Shown: in pieces, positions 8,826 through 18,126 of the stretch
How positions within the stretch are numbered: position 1 is the stretch's first letter
Layout of the letters: the number at the start of each line of letters is the position of its first letter
Assembly (NCBI RefSeq): GCF_003051105.1
Contig: NZ_QAOO01000011.1
Location: 1 to 64,000 of the forward strand
DNA from: Nitrosomonas nitrosa
GTDB taxonomy: Bacteria > Pseudomonadota > Gammaproteobacteria > Burkholderiales > Nitrosomonadaceae
Direction: 5' to 3'
Length of the DNA: 64,000 nucleotides
Notes under the pieces: generated by a model
The model's input: only the letters and a program-made list of their open reading frames with translations
Told to the model about the DNA's origin: nothing
Databases searched by the model: none
Translations under genes and position numbers: made by a program

Positions 8826-10595
8826 ATGATCTTACGTTCTCGCTTCTTGCTTCGTATCCTGATTTACTTCGTTATAAGTGCATTCTTTCCCGTTTACGCA
8901 GAAAATTATAAACCTACCTCTATTGATTCCATCCTCTATTTCCAGGCAGCGGTTAAGGATGCCGAATACTGTTCGATGGTTGTCAAAAACGGTGAACTGA
9001 TAGCGATCAACCGCAGTACTGGCAAGCCGCTGAGTAATGCAGCCATGACATGTCCCGATATGTTTTCGTGGAAGCTCTTTGCTGAGGTGATTCAGGATAA
9101 ATTCTGGTCAAACTGGGCTGATGAGAACGACAACTGGCCGGCTCAGCCTTATGCACTTTGTCAAGCTGACCAGAGGCCCGGCAAGGATGCATGTTGCCAG
9201 CCGGGTTCGGCTAACAACGATCCCAATCATTGCCCAGTTTATCCGGGTACTCAGCATACTGCCAAACTCAAGCGTTTGACGGAAGCTTTGACTGAAGAAG
9301 CACATACACTCGCGCGTGATCCTGCTTTGCAGCGTGATACTCGCCTACCCTTTCATGATGCGCTGCATCCGCTTAGTCGCATGATCAAACTCCAGTCGAC
9401 CAAGAAAACGGCTGATGCACCTCCCCCTTCCTGCTCTGCGGTACCCGTCAATGGCAAGATCGAAGATCTGGTGGCAGACATCATCAAGAAATTTAATCCA
9501 TCCGATGCCGAAAGTACCGGCCGCGTCATCCGCCAGACCAACGCTGAGTTGACGATACGCAACCAGGTATTCCATGATTATCTATTTACCAATAATTTGT
9601 ATAACGCCAATGGGGTGGTCGATGTTTTTAAGGCAAACCAGATAAATCTGCAAACAGAAGCACCCTATCGCCGCGTCAACCAATCTGCTTACGGGGGGAA
9701 AGCGGGTATGCTTTCCCGGGTGGATTTGCCACCGGATGCCATCATGATCAAGAGCAACTGGCTGCACCATGATCTCGCTATCGCCTTGGGGCTGCCGGAT
9801 GATCCCAAGCAGTACATCAGCAAATTGTTGCAGACACAGATTGATCTGCAAGCGCTCGGAATCAGCAAATCTCCACTGACGTGCAATCTTGACGGTATCC
9901 ATCACCTGGTCGCCTTCCATATTTCCTCCAAAGACATCCCAAATTGGGTATGGACGACTTTCGAACACATCAGTTTGCCGGGTCGTTGCGATATCACCGG
10001 TTGCAATGACGCCTATGGCTATGCAAGCAGCGACAAGAATCGCCCGGTCGGCACCGCTGCCAATTATGTCAAGCCCAATCAGCGGAGCGATCAATTGAAT
10101 TCACCCAGCATCGTATTTAATCCTGATCAGGGTTATCCGTTGGAAATAATCCGTCCAGAATGGGATAAGTTGCTCACCGCGCTGAATGTCGGCAGCGGAA
10201 GCAGCACAAGTCAGGTTGAGCCCGATCCAGAGGATGTCGCCTGGCGTAATTTTCGCCTCAAGGGTTCGCAAGTAGAGTTTGTCAATTCTATTGGCCAGCC
10301 GACCCTGTTGGGTAATTCAGTTACCGAAGCGGGTTTTATGGATGGTTCAAGCTGTATTAGCTGCCATGCAAGGGCGGGCGCAGCATTGAATAGTGACGGC
10401 TCAGCCAATTTTCTTGCGTTGTCCGTTTTCGAGCGTAACCTGACCGATTTTGGCTATGCACGCAGCCACCATGGTGTTCCCGACCCATTCTGGTTCTACA
10501 ATGATAATAACAGTCGACCTAACATGCTGGTGATGCAAACGGACTTTATTTGGGGATTTCTCAACGCGAGCCCTATTGTGACCAGCAAGCCTTAG
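8826..10595 (+). CDS. Exported protein with one c-type haem-binding motif
   Basis: The protein has 589 residues from the ATG at 8826, with GAAGGAAA before it. It starts a signal peptide (FLLRILIYFVISAFFPVYA). I do not recognise the central family. Near the C-terminus, CISCHARAG (~510-518) is a canonical CxxCH haem attachment site, so the protein is probably a periplasmic cytochrome-like protein. Extra Cys pairs (DACCQPG, CDITGCND) suggest disulfides. Similar large single-haem proteins are annotated only as cytochrome c family or hypothetical. The upstream in-frame start at 8706 is less likely, because it places 40 residues before the signal peptide. Confidence 0.75.
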   Translation: MILRSRFLLRILIYFVISAFFPVYAENYKPTSIDSILYFQAAVKDAEYCSMVVKNGELIAINRSTGKPLSNAAMTCPDMFSWKLFAEVIQDKFWSNWADENDNWPAQPYALCQADQRPGKDACCQPGSANNDPNHCPVYPGTQHTAKLKRLTEALTEEAHTLARDPALQRDTRLPFHDALHPLSRMIKLQSTKKTADAPPPSCSAVPVNGKIEDLVADIIKKFNPSDAESTGRVIRQTNAELTIRNQVFHDYLFTNNLYNANGVVDVFKANQINLQTEAPYRRVNQSAYGGKAGMLSRVDLPPDAIMIKSNWLHHDLAIALGLPDDPKQYISKLLQTQIDLQALGISKSPLTCNLDGIHHLVAFHISSKDIPNWVWTTFEHISLPGRCDITGCNDAYGYASSDKNRPVGTAANYVKPNQRSDQLNSPSIVFNPDQGYPLEIIRPEWDKLLTALNVGSGSSTSQVEPDPEDVAWRNFRLKGSQVEFVNSIGQPTLLGNSVTEAGFMDGSSCISCHARAGAALNSDGSANFLALSVFERNLTDFGYARSHHGVPDPFWFYNDNNSRPNMLVMQTDFIWGFLNASPIVTSKP

Positions 10596-10883
10596 AAAAT
10601 CAGATTTGTACTCTTCGGTCTGCGAATCGGCGCCGCTCTGATCCGCAGACCCTCTCCGGCTTCTTGAGCGCTGCCTAATCGAACAAATGTGATAGACATT
10701 GATTCCTTCTTTATCAAATCAGTTGAACCCGATGATGGACATGCATACCCTTAACTGGGCACAATAAATCTGTATCTGATTAAAGAGGCTTACATGAATT
10801 TATTTTAATGGCATCAGGCGCCTTATCACTATCAGTGACTATCAGTGGGTGTAAGTAACCCCATTTTTACTTGCCTAAAATAT

Positions 10884-11507
10884 ATGCCTAGCTTACCAAT
10901 AGAGCCGATGATTCATCGAGCCGAATGCACAGAAAATTCGGTGCTGGCTACAACGCTAGCCGCTGCATTCGATAATGACCCCGTAGCGAGATATTGTATT
11001 CGCGCTGACTCACGCCGAGATTGGGCGATGCATGCCGGTTTCAAACGGGCGCTCGATATCTATTGTTTCTACGGCATGACATTTGCCGCCATGAATGGTG
11101 CGGGTGTCGCACTTTGGGCTCGTCACGATCAGTGGCAACTGACCTTCTGGCAGGAATGCATGCTGATTCCACTCTATGTCCGCATCTGCGGTATCCGTCG
11201 CTTCATGCGATTAAGCCGTGGATTCGAAACAATGAAATGGGCTCACCCAGTAGTCCCCCATTATTATCTTTACATGATTGGCGTCCATCCCGATTGCCAA
11301 TCACAAGGTTTGGGCGCCGCGCTGCTGCGCGTCATGCTCGAGCGTTGTGACCGCGAAAAAATGCCGGCCTACTTGGAGGCTACGCATCCTCGCAATATAT
11401 CATTCTATCGGCGGCATGGATTTCAGGTTATTCGAACGCTTACATTCGGTCCTGGTGGGCCCCCCATTGCAGCTATGTGGCGGGAACCCCAACTCACGGC
11501 AGCGTGA
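10884..11507 (+). CDS. GNAT family N-acetyltransferase
   Basis: The protein has about 207 residues from the ATG at 10884; starts at 10845 (GTG) or 10908 are also possible. The acetyl-CoA binding region is clear: YLYMIGVHPDCQSQGLGAAL, containing the Q-x-x-G-x-G/A loop, then the C-terminal HPRNISFYRRHGFQV motif. The substrate is not predictable. It is related to the GNAT group found in bacteria and fungi that modify small amines. No neighbour shares its orientation closely enough to suggest an operon. Confidence 0.85.
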   Translation: MPSLPIEPMIHRAECTENSVLATTLAAAFDNDPVARYCIRADSRRDWAMHAGFKRALDIYCFYGMTFAAMNGAGVALWARHDQWQLTFWQECMLIPLYVRICGIRRFMRLSRGFETMKWAHPVVPHYYLYMIGVHPDCQSQGLGAALLRVMLERCDREKMPAYLEATHPRNISFYRRHGFQVIRTLTFGPGGPPIAAMWREPQLTAA

Positions 11508-11892
11508 TACAAAGAAAATCCTCGGTAACCACCGAGGGTGATAATTATTGAGTTCACGTCCATCGCAATTATCAATTGACTTCTCTTTCTGCCGACATAC
11601 AATCATTGGAAGTGCTGCTTCCTGCAAGGTATCAGCGAATCAGCATGAAATGGTGGGCGTAAAGCTTCGATGTGCGGTAACCTTGCTCATCCAGGTGTTG
11701 ATGTTCGGCCGCGGTTTGGCCGCGGCTAAGGGTGTGACGTACAGCACGAGCCAGCAGATTGTACGATGCAAGTGGCTGGCAGGTGGATGATGAAGGAAAG
11801 AGGAATGCGCTCCTAATGTGCTTGTCCCAATTTCGGTCTGGCGTGTGCACCTGATTCGTAGCGTCGGACCCAATCAGCGAAGGAGGTACGTC
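11508..11892. other. Intergenic region without a supported gene
   Basis: It holds a small perfect hairpin (CCTCGGT-AACC-ACCGAGG, 11520-11537) just after the GNAT gene, possibly a weak terminator. Overlapping short ORFs on both strands at 11548-11904 have no ribosome-binding site or recognisable domain. The last bases contain the AGGAGG of the next gene. Confidence 0.5.
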
Positions 11893-12885
11893 ATGAACGA
11901 TCATCGATTTATTCTTTGCGCACGCGCTACCAAAAGTGGGAAATTCATACCAGAACCAGGCCCATCCCGATATTTACGTGTACCCATTGGAGAGATACCT
12001 GCCCCTGCCCATGAAATTTCCAAGACGCTGTGGGTAAAAGCGTTGCGCAAGGCCGCGATTTGGGGCAAAGATGCGCGAAACGAGGCGCTGGACAGAGGAG
12101 ATTTGCTGGTTTTTGTACATGGCTACAATAATGACCTTAAGATCATCACTGATCGCCATGATCAATTAAAACATGATCTAAGCAAGGTGGGCTTTAAGGG
12201 CGAGATCATGACGTTTTGCTGGCCAAGCGACAATAAAGCGCTCAATTACCTTGAAGATCGGCATGATGCCAAGCGGTCTGCCATGCAATTGGTATCTGAT
12301 GGGATCGCACTGCTTTCGCTGCATCAAACTGTCGACTGCACGATCAATGTGCATCTGCTTGGCCATTCAACGGGGGCATACGTTATACGCGAAGCTTTCG
12401 ACGATGCGGATGATGTGGCATTGCCTAACAATGCCTGGCTTGTCAGTCAAATTGTTTTCATCGCGGCAGATGTATCATCAAACTCGATGCATGACGGTAA
12501 CAGTTCGACGGAATCTCTGTATCGGCACTGTACGAGATTGACGAATTACTTTAATCAGCATGATTCTGCGCTGAAGCTGTCAAACGCCAAACGCGTCGGC
12601 ATTGCGCCCCGCGTCGGCCGGGTTGGATTGCCTTTCAATGTGCCGGTTAAAGCTGTCGATGTCGACTGCTCAGATTACTTTAATCTGCTGAATACGGATG
12701 CTGCGGTAAGGAGTGAGGATCAGGCTGTACTGCTTGGATCTTTCGATCACTCGTGGCATATCGGTAATCGCGTATTCATGCAAGATCTATTTGAAACGCT
12801 AAAAGGCGATCTGGATCGCTCTGTCATCCCAACGCGCGACTTGCAAGACGGCAAGTTAAAGTTGAAGAGGCAGATTAACCCTTGA
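11893..12885 (+). CDS. Alpha/beta hydrolase (lipase-like, DUF900-type)
   Basis: The protein has 330 residues from the ATG at 11893, which follows a strong AGGAGG site; an in-frame start 25 codons earlier lacks one. The fold is suggested by LLVFVHGYNND (strand b3 and oxyanion HG) and by the nucleophile elbow LLGHSTGAYV around residue 158. Downstream Asp and His (SFDHSWH near the C-terminus) could complete a catalytic triad. DUF900-type hydrolases are cytosolic or exported esterases of unknown substrate; no signal peptide is visible here. Confidence 0.78.
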   Translation: MNDHRFILCARATKSGKFIPEPGPSRYLRVPIGEIPAPAHEISKTLWVKALRKAAIWGKDARNEALDRGDLLVFVHGYNNDLKIITDRHDQLKHDLSKVGFKGEIMTFCWPSDNKALNYLEDRHDAKRSAMQLVSDGIALLSLHQTVDCTINVHLLGHSTGAYVIREAFDDADDVALPNNAWLVSQIVFIAADVSSNSMHDGNSSTESLYRHCTRLTNYFNQHDSALKLSNAKRVGIAPRVGRVGLPFNVPVKAVDVDCSDYFNLLNTDAAVRSEDQAVLLGSFDHSWHIGNRVFMQDLFETLKGDLDRSVIPTRDLQDGKLKLKRQINP

Positions 12886-12955
12886 ATGAGTGCTAATCTT
12901 TAGACGAGTTCAAGCTATTCCTATTTTACGACCCTACTCAATCAGGAGACACACC

Positions 12956-13558
12956 ATGGCAAAAATCCTTGTCCTTTATTACAGCATGTATGGCCATATC
13001 GAAACCATGGCGAAGGCAGTGGCTGAAGGTGCCGACAGCGTTGGCGGAACAGACGCCACCATCAAACGTGTACCGGAACTCATGTCGGAAGAAGTGGCCC
13101 GTAAGGTTGGGGCCAAGCTCGATCAAGCCGCTCCAATCGCAACGGTGGATGAACTGCCAAATTATGATGCTATCATTTTTGGGACGCCCACCCGTTTTGG
13201 CAATATGTGCGCGCAGATGCGTAATTTTCTTGATCAGACGGGCCGGTTATGGCTGAGTGGTGGTTTAATCGGCAAAGTGGGCAGTGTTTTCACGTCTACC
13301 GGGACGCAACATGGTGGGCAAGAGACCACCATTACTTCATTCCATACCACCTTGCTGCACCACGGTATGATCATCGTGGGTGTCCCCTATTCTTGCCAAG
13401 AGATCATGAACATGGACGAAATTACCGGTGGATCGCCTTATGGGGCGAGTACGCTTGCGGGGGGTGATGGAAGCCGACAGCCGTCGGCGAACGAATTGAC
13501 GATCGCACGCTTCCAGGGCGCGCATGTCGCTGAGATTACGAAGAAATTGTCAGTCTAA
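12956..13558 (+). CDS. wrbA: NAD(P)H:quinone oxidoreductase, WrbA type
   Basis: The protein has 200 residues, the standard WrbA length. The flavodoxin-like FMN site is seen in [17 protein letters not shown] at ~5-21. The second FMN loop is [15 protein letters not shown], and the [13 protein letters not shown] stretch is typical of WrbA. It reduces quinones with two electrons and avoids semiquinone radicals. The ATG at 12956 has AGGAGA upstream; the longer open frame from 12890 is ignored. It follows the hydrolase by 70 bases, possibly on one transcript. Confidence 0.95.
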   Translation: MAKILVLYYSMYGHIETMAKAVAEGADSVGGTDATIKRVPELMSEEVARKVGAKLDQAAPIATVDELPNYDAIIFGTPTRFGNMCAQMRNFLDQTGRLWLSGGLIGKVGSVFTSTGTQHGGQETTITSFHTTLLHHGMIIVGVPYSCQEIMNMDEITGGSPYGASTLAGGDGSRQPSANELTIARFQGAHVAEITKKLSV

Positions 13559-13641
13559 TTAGACTGACCTGCAAGGAAGGATCTCTCCCAGATGCGCCAT
13601 TCATTGCAGCGCTATCCATTTACCATTAGCAGGAGAAAGAA

Positions 13642-14463
13642 ATGGTCAACCAATCGTCTGAAGCGCTTTCACCCGTTTTGTATCTCCCGCATGGTGGCGG
13701 GCCATTGCCGATTTTGGGGGATAGCCAACATGAGAAGATGGTTGCATTTCTGAAAGAAATCGCAGACAAGCTGGCTGAGCCTTCTGCGATTTTAGTCATC
13801 AGTGCGCATTGGGAGGAAGAGCGAGCGACGGTTACAGGTGGGGGGCAGCCTGGAATCATCTACGATTACTACGGCTTCCCTGCCGAAGCTTATCAAATAC
13901 GGTATTCTGCGCCAGGCCATCCTCAGCTTGCAAAACAAGTACACGCGCTGTTAATGGACAGCGGAATTCCCGCACAAATCGATGAACAGCGAGGTTTCGA
14001 TCATGGCATGTATGTGCCGCTTAAGCTGATGTACCCGCAAGCGCAGATCCCTTGCATTCAGCTATCCCTTCTCAAGAATTTGGACCCTGCAGCACATATC
14101 GCACTAGGAAAAGCACTCGCTGCATTAAGAAAGCAACCGATTTTGATTGTCGGATCAGGCATGTCGTTTCATAACCTTAAAACATTTTTCTCGGGAGGCA
14201 TGAATGGTATCAAAGAAAACATTGAATTTGACGACTGGCTGATCGAAACCTGCGCTCATCCAGCGATTTCGCTGATAGAGCGCGAACAGCGATTGCTTGA
14301 ATGGGAAAAGGCACCTTCCGCACGATTTTGTCACCCGAGAGAAGAGCATCTTTTGCCGTTACATGTTTGTTATGGGGTTGCTTGCGCCGATACGCCGATC
14401 GCACAAGTCGTCTTTAATGAGGATGTGATGGATAAAAGAGTGACAAGCCTGCTGTGGCAGTAG
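13642..14463 (+). CDS. ygiD: Class III extradiol (LigB/DODA-type) dioxygenase
   Basis: The protein has 273 residues, matching the family of 4,5-DOPA dioxygenase-like YgiD proteins. Putative metal ligands are in YLPHGGGPLPIL (~14-25) and ISAHWEEE. The substrate pocket motif DHGMYVPLKLMYP and GSGMSFHNL near 173 are both typical. These single-domain Zn/Fe enzymes open catechol rings. The physiological substrate in this organism is unknown. The AGGAGA ribosome-binding site supports the ATG. The gene converges on the next SDR gene. Confidence 0.88.
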   Translation: MVNQSSEALSPVLYLPHGGGPLPILGDSQHEKMVAFLKEIADKLAEPSAILVISAHWEEERATVTGGGQPGIIYDYYGFPAEAYQIRYSAPGHPQLAKQVHALLMDSGIPAQIDEQRGFDHGMYVPLKLMYPQAQIPCIQLSLLKNLDPAAHIALGKALAALRKQPILIVGSGMSFHNLKTFFSGGMNGIKENIEFDDWLIETCAHPAISLIEREQRLLEWEKAPSARFCHPREEHLLPLHVCYGVACADTPIAQVVFNEDVMDKRVTSLLWQ

Positions 14464-14503
14464 AAAAATGGGCATTTTGGGCATCGCAAGGTAAGTTTTA
14501 GTT

Positions 14504-15319
14504 CTAAATTCTCATCTTGCGCCTGACTGTCCAGTCAAAAAGGCGGCTTCCGAGTAACCACCTCGCTACCACCGCTGTTTTGGCGTCCAGTGGTAAAGCA
14601 TGCCGCATCGGGGGAAAGGAAGCCGTAGCGGCATCGAGCACGGCCTGAGCAATGATTTCCGGGCCGGGTGCTAGTGGTTCTCCCGACAAAAGACGCGGCA
14701 GTGCAGTGAGTAATTTTTGATAGGCAGGGGGATGTTCGACAGTTTTGAGTAATTCAAATTCTTTTTCGGCAAATTCAGTTTTGATCAGGCCAGGCGCGAT
14801 TACCATGACATTGATACCCAATTTCATGACTTCACCGCGCAAGGTCTCCGATAAGGCTTCTATCGCGTGCTTGGAAGCCGCATACCAACCAAAACCCGGA
14901 ATGGAGATTTTGCCTAGAATCGAAGCAATATTGATAATGCAGCCTGATTTCTGCGCGCGCATATGCGGCAATACCGCCTGCATGAAACGTGCATAACCAA
15001 AAACATTGACTTCAAACTGGCGATGGGCTGCTTCCATGGAAACGCATTCGATCGCCCCCAGCTGACCGTATCCCGCGTTATTGACGAGCAGGTCGATCCG
15101 TCCTTTGGTGGCCATGGCATGGCTTACCGCTGCCTCGATAGCGGCTGCATCAGTCACATCCAAGTGAATAGGCTCGATCCGATCGGAGCGGATCTGTTCT
15201 AATCGATCCATGCGTCTTGCCATGGCGAAGACATAATAGTTGTTGTTGGCAAGTAATAAAGCGGTCGCTCTACCAATGCCACTGGATGCACCAGTGACCA
15301 ATGCGATGCGTTGTGTCAT
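14504..15319 (-). CDS. SDR family oxidoreductase
   Basis: The protein has 271 residues and is a classical short-chain dehydrogenase. The cofactor motif TGASSGIGRA is at ~10-19, NNAGYG near 87, and the catalytic YxxxK in WYAASKHAIEAL near 155, with the upstream Ser in NIASILGK. The Arg in AMARRMDRL at the end of b2 favours NADP(H). The substrate is not predictable. It is monocistronic, and a 286-base gap separates its start from the divergent Zur-regulated operon. Confidence 0.9.
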   Translation of the reverse strand: MTQRIALVTGASSGIGRATALLLANNNYYVFAMARRMDRLEQIRSDRIEPIHLDVTDAAAIEAAVSHAMATKGRIDLLVNNAGYGQLGAIECVSMEAAHRQFEVNVFGYARFMQAVLPHMRAQKSGCIINIASILGKISIPGFGWYAASKHAIEALSETLRGEVMKLGINVMVIAPGLIKTEFAEKEFELLKTVEHPPAYQKLLTALPRLLSGEPLAPGPEIIAQAVLDAATASFPPMRHALPLDAKTAVVARWLLGSRLFDWTVRRKMRI

Positions 15320-15556
15320 GATAAGCCATAAAAGTGTTTAACCAGGAAAATAACCGGTTCATTCCCAGAAAGCAACAAAATACGACAAAATATCAGAATT
15401 TATGAGTAAATCGGCTTAATCTCAGCTTTTTCAAAGGTTGGTGTTATTTTGATTAGCGTATAGCTTTTCGAGCTGGCGAGGTATGTTTCTTCCGTGCTAT
15501 CACCCTTTTTCATGAAAATAAGACCCATTTAAACAGTAAAAATACTTAATTTATAT

Positions 15557-15578
15557 ATGTTATGTTGTATCATAACAT
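15557..15578. promoter_or_regulatory. Putative Zur operator
   Basis: A perfect 8-bp inverted repeat, ATGTTATG-N6-CATAACAT, lies 28 bases before the COG0523 start. It resembles the proteobacterial Zur box core (TGTTATA...TATAACA). A Fur-family gene with Zur features is three genes downstream, which makes zinc-dependent repression of this operon likely. Confidence 0.75.
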
Positions 15579-15605
15579 TATCTAATGATTCTGGAGTTCC
15601 TTTGC

Positions 15606-16832
15606 ATGGCTACTTTAAATGCGCCTGATAATTCTTCCTTCCGCTTACCTGTGACAGTTCTTTCGGGTTTCCTGGGCGCGGGTAAAACCACGGTTTTGAA
15701 TCATATCCTCAATAATCGCCAGGGTCTGCGCGTGGCGGTCATCGTAAATGACATGAGCGAGATCAATATCGATGCAGCAACGATCGAAAAAGAAATCGCG
15801 TTCAACCGTGCCGAAGAAAAATTGGTCGAGATGAGCAATGGCTGTATTTGCTGCACATTGCGCGAAGACCTTTTGATTGAGGTGCGCAAGCTGGCTGCGG
15901 AAAGAAAATTTGATTATCTGGTAATCGAGTCTACTGGCATCTCTGAGCCATTGCCGATTGCAGAAACGTTTACTTTTGCGGATGAGAATGGCGTCAGTCT
16001 ATCGGATATCGCGCGGCTGGATACCCTAGTCACTGTGGTCGATGCGGTCAATTTTCTTGATGATTTTGACGAAGCGAAAATGCTGCAAGAGACGGGAGAG
16101 AGTCTTGGCGAGGATGATGAACGGAGCGTAGCCGATTTGCTGGTCGATCAGGTCGAGTTCAGTGATGTCATTTTGATCAATAAGGTCGATCTGGTGACTT
16201 CGGACGGGTTGACAAAGCTACAAGGCATTTTACGGTGCCTCAATCCGCAAGCTGAGATCATCGCGATCGAGAATGGGCAAGTTGAATTAACCAAAGTGTT
16301 GAATACCGGCCGATTCAGTTTTGAGCGCGCCCAACAAGCCCCAGGGTGGCTCAAGGAATTACGTGGCGAACATATTCCAGAGACCGAGGAATACGGTATC
16401 AGCAGCTTTGTTTACACAGCGAGGAAACCGTTTCACCCACAACGCTTTTACGATTTTCTCCATCAACCTTGGACAGAGGGCAAGTTACTGCGCTCAAAAG
16501 GCTATTTTTGGTTGGCGACGCGGCCTGACTATGCCGGGCAATGGAATCAGGCAGGGGGTATCGCACGTTATGGCTATGGCGGAATGTTCTGGAAAGCAGT
16601 GCCAAAATCGCAATGGCCCCAGCATGAAGATGATCTGGCATCGATCCGGGAACAGTGGGTGGAACCATTTGGTGATATGCGACAGGAGCTGGTCTTCATC
16701 GGACAACATCTTGACGAACAAGCGATCCGCCAATGGTTAGACGAATGCCTGCTGAGCGATGCCGAACTTCAGGCTGGCAAAACCTATTGGTCAACATTGC
16801 AGGATCCCTTTCCTTCCTGGGACAGGGGTTGA
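15606..16832 (+). CDS. COG0523 (CobW/ZigA-like) GTPase, probable zinc metallochaperone
   Basis: The protein has 408 residues from the ATG at 15606; GGAG lies upstream, and an alternative TTG-type start at 15585 is weaker. The N-terminal GTPase has P-loop [12 protein letters not shown] at ~17-28, the metal motif GCICC near 80 and NKVD near 195. The C-terminal CobW_C domain carries the HPQRFYDFL motif. These proteins deliver zinc to client enzymes during zinc limitation. The operator in front, the DUF1826 partner and the Zur-type regulator behind all support a zinc role rather than a cobalamin (CobW) one. Confidence 0.9.
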   Translation: MATLNAPDNSSFRLPVTVLSGFLGAGKTTVLNHILNNRQGLRVAVIVNDMSEINIDAATIEKEIAFNRAEEKLVEMSNGCICCTLREDLLIEVRKLAAERKFDYLVIESTGISEPLPIAETFTFADENGVSLSDIARLDTLVTVVDAVNFLDDFDEAKMLQETGESLGEDDERSVADLLVDQVEFSDVILINKVDLVTSDGLTKLQGILRCLNPQAEIIAIENGQVELTKVLNTGRFSFERAQQAPGWLKELRGEHIPETEEYGISSFVYTARKPFHPQRFYDFLHQPWTEGKLLRSKGYFWLATRPDYAGQWNQAGGIARYGYGGMFWKAVPKSQWPQHEDDLASIREQWVEPFGDMRQELVFIGQHLDEQAIRQWLDECLLSDAELQAGKTYWSTLQDPFPSWDRG

Positions 16833-16833
16833 T

Positions 16834-17505
16834 ATGCGTACGTCTACACAGCGAGTTGGCTTACCCGGCCACTTCTCAGCAAAGGAAGGGATGAGTGCGG
16901 TAGGCCATGAGCCAGAGATATGCACGCGTATCTACGATAGGCACATCCATTTGTGCATTTTGCAGCGTGTGCTGGGTGTCGATATCAAACGCTATGCCGC
17001 TCATGTGTGCCAAGAATATGTTGGTTTTGAGTTGGCACAGCCAATCAATGTGACGTACGCGAGAGCAACCCTGAAAACCATGTTGCCTCCGCATCCCACG
17101 TTGAGTGCCTTTGCTGAGGATGTAGGCTGGGTGGTCGAGATGTTTGCCTGCTTGTTCGATTTGGCCAATGTCGGTTTACGGTTGAACGTGCTTGCCAAAA
17201 CCATGTGCCCCCGTTTCCATACGGACAAAGTGCCATGCCGTTTGATCACAACCTATGCTGGCAAAGGCACGGAATGGTTGGATCACAAATCCATGGATCA
17301 TGTTATGCTTGCAGCTTGCAATGAGTTTAATGAAAAGGCAGGCAGATTTGCTGGGCAAACCCCCATCCAATGCTTGCAGGAAGGGGAAATTGCCTTGCTG
17401 AAAGGTGACCGATGGGATGAACAAGGAAGCCATGGTGTGATTCATCGTTCTCCCACGCTTGATCCAGGCGAAGTACGACTACTGCTTACCTTGGATTTCG
17501 TTTGA
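16834..17505 (+). CDS. DUF1826 domain protein
   Basis: The protein has 223 residues and starts 1 base after the COG0523 stop, so co-translation is likely. It matches the DUF1826 family in length and in conserved stretches such as CPRFHTDKVPCRLITTYAGKG split around HTD, plus GTEWLDH and HRSPTL. The spaced His and Asp residues (FHTDK...) look like a 2-oxoglutarate/Fe-type or metal site; that is inference. DUF1826 genes commonly sit next to COG0523 zinc chaperones. Its biochemical role is unknown. Confidence 0.8.
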   Translation: MRTSTQRVGLPGHFSAKEGMSAVGHEPEICTRIYDRHIHLCILQRVLGVDIKRYAAHVCQEYVGFELAQPINVTYARATLKTMLPPHPTLSAFAEDVGWVVEMFACLFDLANVGLRLNVLAKTMCPRFHTDKVPCRLITTYAGKGTEWLDHKSMDHVMLAACNEFNEKAGRFAGQTPIQCLQEGEIALLKGDRWDEQGSHGVIHRSPTLDPGEVRLLLTLDFV

Positions 17506-17558
17506 GCCCGCTATGAATACTGCTTGTTCGTTTATTGAGTCATGGGAAATGAACAAAA

Positions 17559-18023
17559 ATGTCCGCCGATATTGACCATATCATCCAGAAATCACAAGAA
17601 GCATGCGCATCGGCAGGTGCTAAATTAACGCCCAAGCGTAGAAATGTACTTGTCGTGCTGCTCAGCTCCCCAATACCGCTTTCCGCTTATGAAATTGCGG
17701 AAAGATATAAAACGCGGTTCAATGAATCGCTGCCCGTTATGTCGGTTTACCGCATATTGGATTTTCTGATTCATGAAAAACTGGTGCACAAGCTCGAAAC
17801 AGCCAGCCTGTATGTCGCGTGCGCTCATATTGCCTGTGATCATCAGCATGAGACGCCGCAATTCCTGATATGTGACCGCTGTCTTACCGTCAAGGAAATT
17901 GGCATCAAAAAGCACATCATGCTAGAGCTCGCGCGCAGCATCCAAACTACTGGCTTTACCCTGGCCCACCAGCAACTTGAGCTGCATGGGCTGTGCGCGC
18001 GTTGTCAAAATGACTCAAGGTAA
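17559..18023 (+). CDS. zur: Fur-family transcriptional regulator, probable Zur
   Basis: The protein has 154 residues. The N-terminal winged helix spans ~20-85 (KLTPKRRNVLVVLLSSP, then the VMSVYRILDFLIHEKLVHK recognition region). The C-terminal metal domain has ACDHQHETPQF, two Cys in ICDRCL and two more in LCARC near the end, the structural zinc site. Placement behind the zinc chaperone and a Zur-like operator favours Zur over Fur. It would repress the operon, including itself, when zinc is sufficient. Confidence 0.88.
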   Translation: MSADIDHIIQKSQEACASAGAKLTPKRRNVLVVLLSSPIPLSAYEIAERYKTRFNESLPVMSVYRILDFLIHEKLVHKLETASLYVACAHIACDHQHETPQFLICDRCLTVKEIGIKKHIMLELARSIQTTGFTLAHQQLELHGLCARCQNDSR

Positions 18024-18126
18024 AGACAGCATGCTGGCATCATGGCAAATACCCGCAAGCTAAAATGTTAAATCATTACGAAGTCACGTTTCAAAACGAA
18101 TGGGTTCTTGATATTTATGGTTGCGA

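Noticed and set aside
11548-11904. Overlapping ORFs on both strands
   Set aside because: No start signals, no domains, and they overlap the real ribosome-binding site of the next gene.
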